Below the pieces are notes generated by a model, which ran no database searches, was not told the DNA's origin, and saw only the letters and a list, made by a program, of their open reading frames with translations. The translations under genes were made by a program, and so were the position numbers. This document shows positions 5,837 through 7,217 of a stretch of 7,217 nucleotides of DNA, one piece after another. Where the stretch lies: the NCBI GenBank assembly GCA_014859755.1, contig JACUTO010000074.1, positions 1-7,217 of the forward strand, in the 5' to 3' direction. This DNA comes from Candidatus Bathyarchaeota archaeon (GTDB lineage Archaea; Thermoproteota; Bathyarchaeia; Bathyarchaeales; Bathyarchaeaceae). Position 1 is the stretch's first letter. Every line of letters begins with the position of its first letter.

Positions 5837-7156
5837 CTACTTGATCTCTATATATTCATAGGCATCCCTTAGTTTCTCGAAACAAAAATGTACTTTCTGA
5901 AAGTTCTTTCTAAATTCGACAACGTCTTCTTTTACTTTCTCCGTAGATTCTTTGTCTACGATTACCCGCTTGATAAACTCCGCTATTTCCTCCATCTGTT
6001 TCTCTTTCATACCTAACCTTGTTGTTTCAGAGGTCCCCAGTCGAATTCCCCCAGGGTTCATGTAATGTCTTCCTTCCCGAATGTCCCAAGGCAAAAGGTT
6101 CCGGTTAATTATGATGTTTGCTTTTTCAAGCTCCTTTTCAATTTTACCTCCATCTCCATATTCTGTTATGTCGATAAGTAAAACGTGAGACTCTGTGAAA
6201 CCTTTATGTTCAGCTAAAACCTTGAATCCTCTCTCATAGAGCGCCTGTCCCAGCGCCTTCGCGTTCCTTATCACCTGTTTTGCATATTTTCTTCCGAATT
6301 CAAGCATCTCCGCCAATGCAACGGCCACTCCCGCAACGTTCTGTAGATGATGATTACTCACAACGCCTGGAAACGTCGCCCTCTTTATTCTCTCCGCATG
6401 TTTCTCCAAGGATAAGATCATTCCGTGCTGTGGGCCTGGTAATGTCTTATGTGTACTTAATGTTACGACATCTGCTCCCTCCCTCAACGGATCCTGAAAA
6501 GTCCCTCCAGCGATTAATCCTGCCACGTGCGCCGCGTCGTAAACAACAGTGGCACCGAGGTTATGGAAATATCCTTCCATTTCCTTAACCGGATGTGGAA
6601 AGGGAAGAACGCTGCCGCCAAACATGACAAGTTTCGGAGTTTTCCCTGTCTTCACCAGTTCTTCAACTATTCTAATAGTTTCATCAACGTCAACATTTAG
6701 CTCTTGATGATTTAATGCAAGATATTCAACGTTCAATCCATGTACAGCCCCCGCGGTTCCTCCCAGCTTCTTTTTGCCCATAGAAATGTGGCCGCCAGAT
6801 GGAATCGATAGGGCAAGCATATAATCCCCTGGTTCAGCGAAAGCTGTATAAACAGCAAGGTTTGCCACGACGCCTGAGATTGGCCTAACGTCAACAAACT
6901 CCGCATTAAAAAGTTTTTTAGCTAGCTCTATGCAAAGCAACTCAACTTGATCGATGTACGTGCACCCTGCATAAACTCTTCTTCCAGGCCATCCTTCGGC
7001 GTATCTATTCCCAAAATCTGTTATTATTGCTTCACGAACGGCTGGACTTGGAACGTTTTCACTTGCTATCAAAGGAATAACACATCTAAACCAAGCGTGA
7101 TGCTTTTTCAGTAGTTGAAAAACCCCTTCATAATACTCTTTGGCACTACTCAACAT
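5837..7156 (-). CDS. glyA: Serine hydroxymethyltransferase, archaeal type
   Basis: GlyA interconverts serine and glycine, with the C1 unit passed to or from a reduced pterin (tetrahydromethanopterin in methanogenic archaea, tetrahydrofolate elsewhere). The protein has 439 residues, full length for the family. Motifs: PLIASENVPSPAVREA (28-43), NRYAEGWPGRRVYAGC (50-65), VVYDAAHVAGLIAGG (204-218, with Asp207 and His210 for PLP), STHKTLPGPQHG (234-245, with Schiff-base Lys237), LLPWD (354-358) and GGIRLGTSETTRLGM (369-383, with Arg372 in the substrate-carboxylate position). The HKTLPGPQ and NRNLLPWD forms resemble archaeal rather than bacterial enzymes. The start ATG has AAGGAG 5 bases upstream (7167-7162) and a TATA box at 7191-7200. 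It is the first gene of a two-gene unit with the corrinoid-type protein. The sequence gives no reason to doubt activity. Confidence 0.96.
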   Translation of the reverse strand: MLSSAKEYYEGVFQLLKKHHAWFRCVIPLIASENVPSPAVREAIITDFGNRYAEGWPGRRVYAGCTYIDQVELLCIELAKKLFNAEFVDVRPISGVVANLAVYTAFAEPGDYMLALSIPSGGHISMGKKKLGGTAGAVHGLNVEYLALNHQELNVDVDETIRIVEELVKTGKTPKLVMFGGSVLPFPHPVKEMEGYFHNLGATVVYDAAHVAGLIAGGTFQDPLREGADVVTLSTHKTLPGPQHGMILSLEKHAERIKRATFPGVVSNHHLQNVAGVAVALAEMLEFGRKYAKQVIRNAKALGQALYERGFKVLAEHKGFTESHVLLIDITEYGDGGKIEKELEKANIIINRNLLPWDIREGRHYMNPGGIRLGTSETTRLGMKEKQMEEIAEFIKRVIVDKESTEKVKEDVVEFRKNFQKVHFCFEKLRDAYEYIEIK

Positions 7157-7161
7157 CTCAA

Positions 7162-7167
7162 CTCCTT
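7162..7167 (-). promoter_or_regulatory. Ribosome-binding site of glyA
   Basis: AAGGAG on the minus strand lies 5 bases before the ATG at 7156. It is a strong match that fixes the start. Confidence 0.65.
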
Positions 7168-7190
7168 TTGCATATGTAGAAAAGCCTGAA

Positions 7191-7200
7191 TATTTAAAAA
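7191..7200 (-). promoter_or_regulatory. TATA box for the glyA-corrinoid protein unit
   Basis: The minus strand reads TTTTTAAATA. The predicted transcription start is about 25 bases downstream, near 7168-7172, giving a leader of about 15 bases that includes AAGGAG. The 47-base gap between glyA and the next gene shows no comparable box, so this promoter probably serves both genes. Confidence 0.55.
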
Positions 7201-7217
7201 CTTATTCGAGAATGGAA

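Overview
The window looks like a chromosome segment of an archaeon. The evidence is an F420-biosynthesis ligase homologue (CofE), an MtrH-family methyltransferase, an archaeal-type serine hydroxymethyltransferase, A/T-rich TATA-like boxes about 25-40 bases ahead of starts, and short leaders with GGAG/GAGGT/AAGGTG ribosome-binding sites. An uncultivated anaerobic lineage such as Bathyarchaeia would fit this gene mix, but that placement is inference; no 16S or other marker is present. No mobile element, CRISPR array, tRNA or rRNA was seen.

Layout. Bases 1-2206 (+) carry the end of a glycine cleavage operon: gcvPB (5' end missing) overlapping gcvT by 8 bases. After a roughly 180-base gap comes cofE (+, 2384-3157). 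Only 20 bases beyond it, convergently, ends a multi-pass membrane protein resembling ECF-transporter substrate-binding subunits (-, 3178-3918). Its upstream region holds a perfect 19-base palindrome between a TATA-like box and the start codon. Divergent from it is a complete mtrH-like methyltransferase (+, 4127-5050). Convergent with mtrH is a two-gene minus-strand unit: glyA (7156-5837), followed 47 bases later by a small two-domain corrinoid-type protein (5789-5139).

How the parts may work together. GcvP/GcvT split glycine and pass its C1 unit to a pterin carrier, and GlyA interconverts serine and glycine using the same carrier. MtrH-family proteins move a methyl group between a pterin and a corrinoid protein, and the neighbouring small protein has the fold of such a corrinoid carrier. 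The window is therefore dominated by C1/pterin chemistry, with a possible vitamin transporter and an F420-type ligase alongside.

The most notable observation is that the corrinoid-type protein lacks the standard cobalamin signature. The DxHxxG motif reads N-V-Q-G-L-G (Asp to Asn, His to Gln) and the SxL motif reads S-V-S, while the GG motif and overall domain order are kept. It is either a His-off corrinoid carrier or a protein repurposed from one, placed between glyA and an MtrH methyltransferase.
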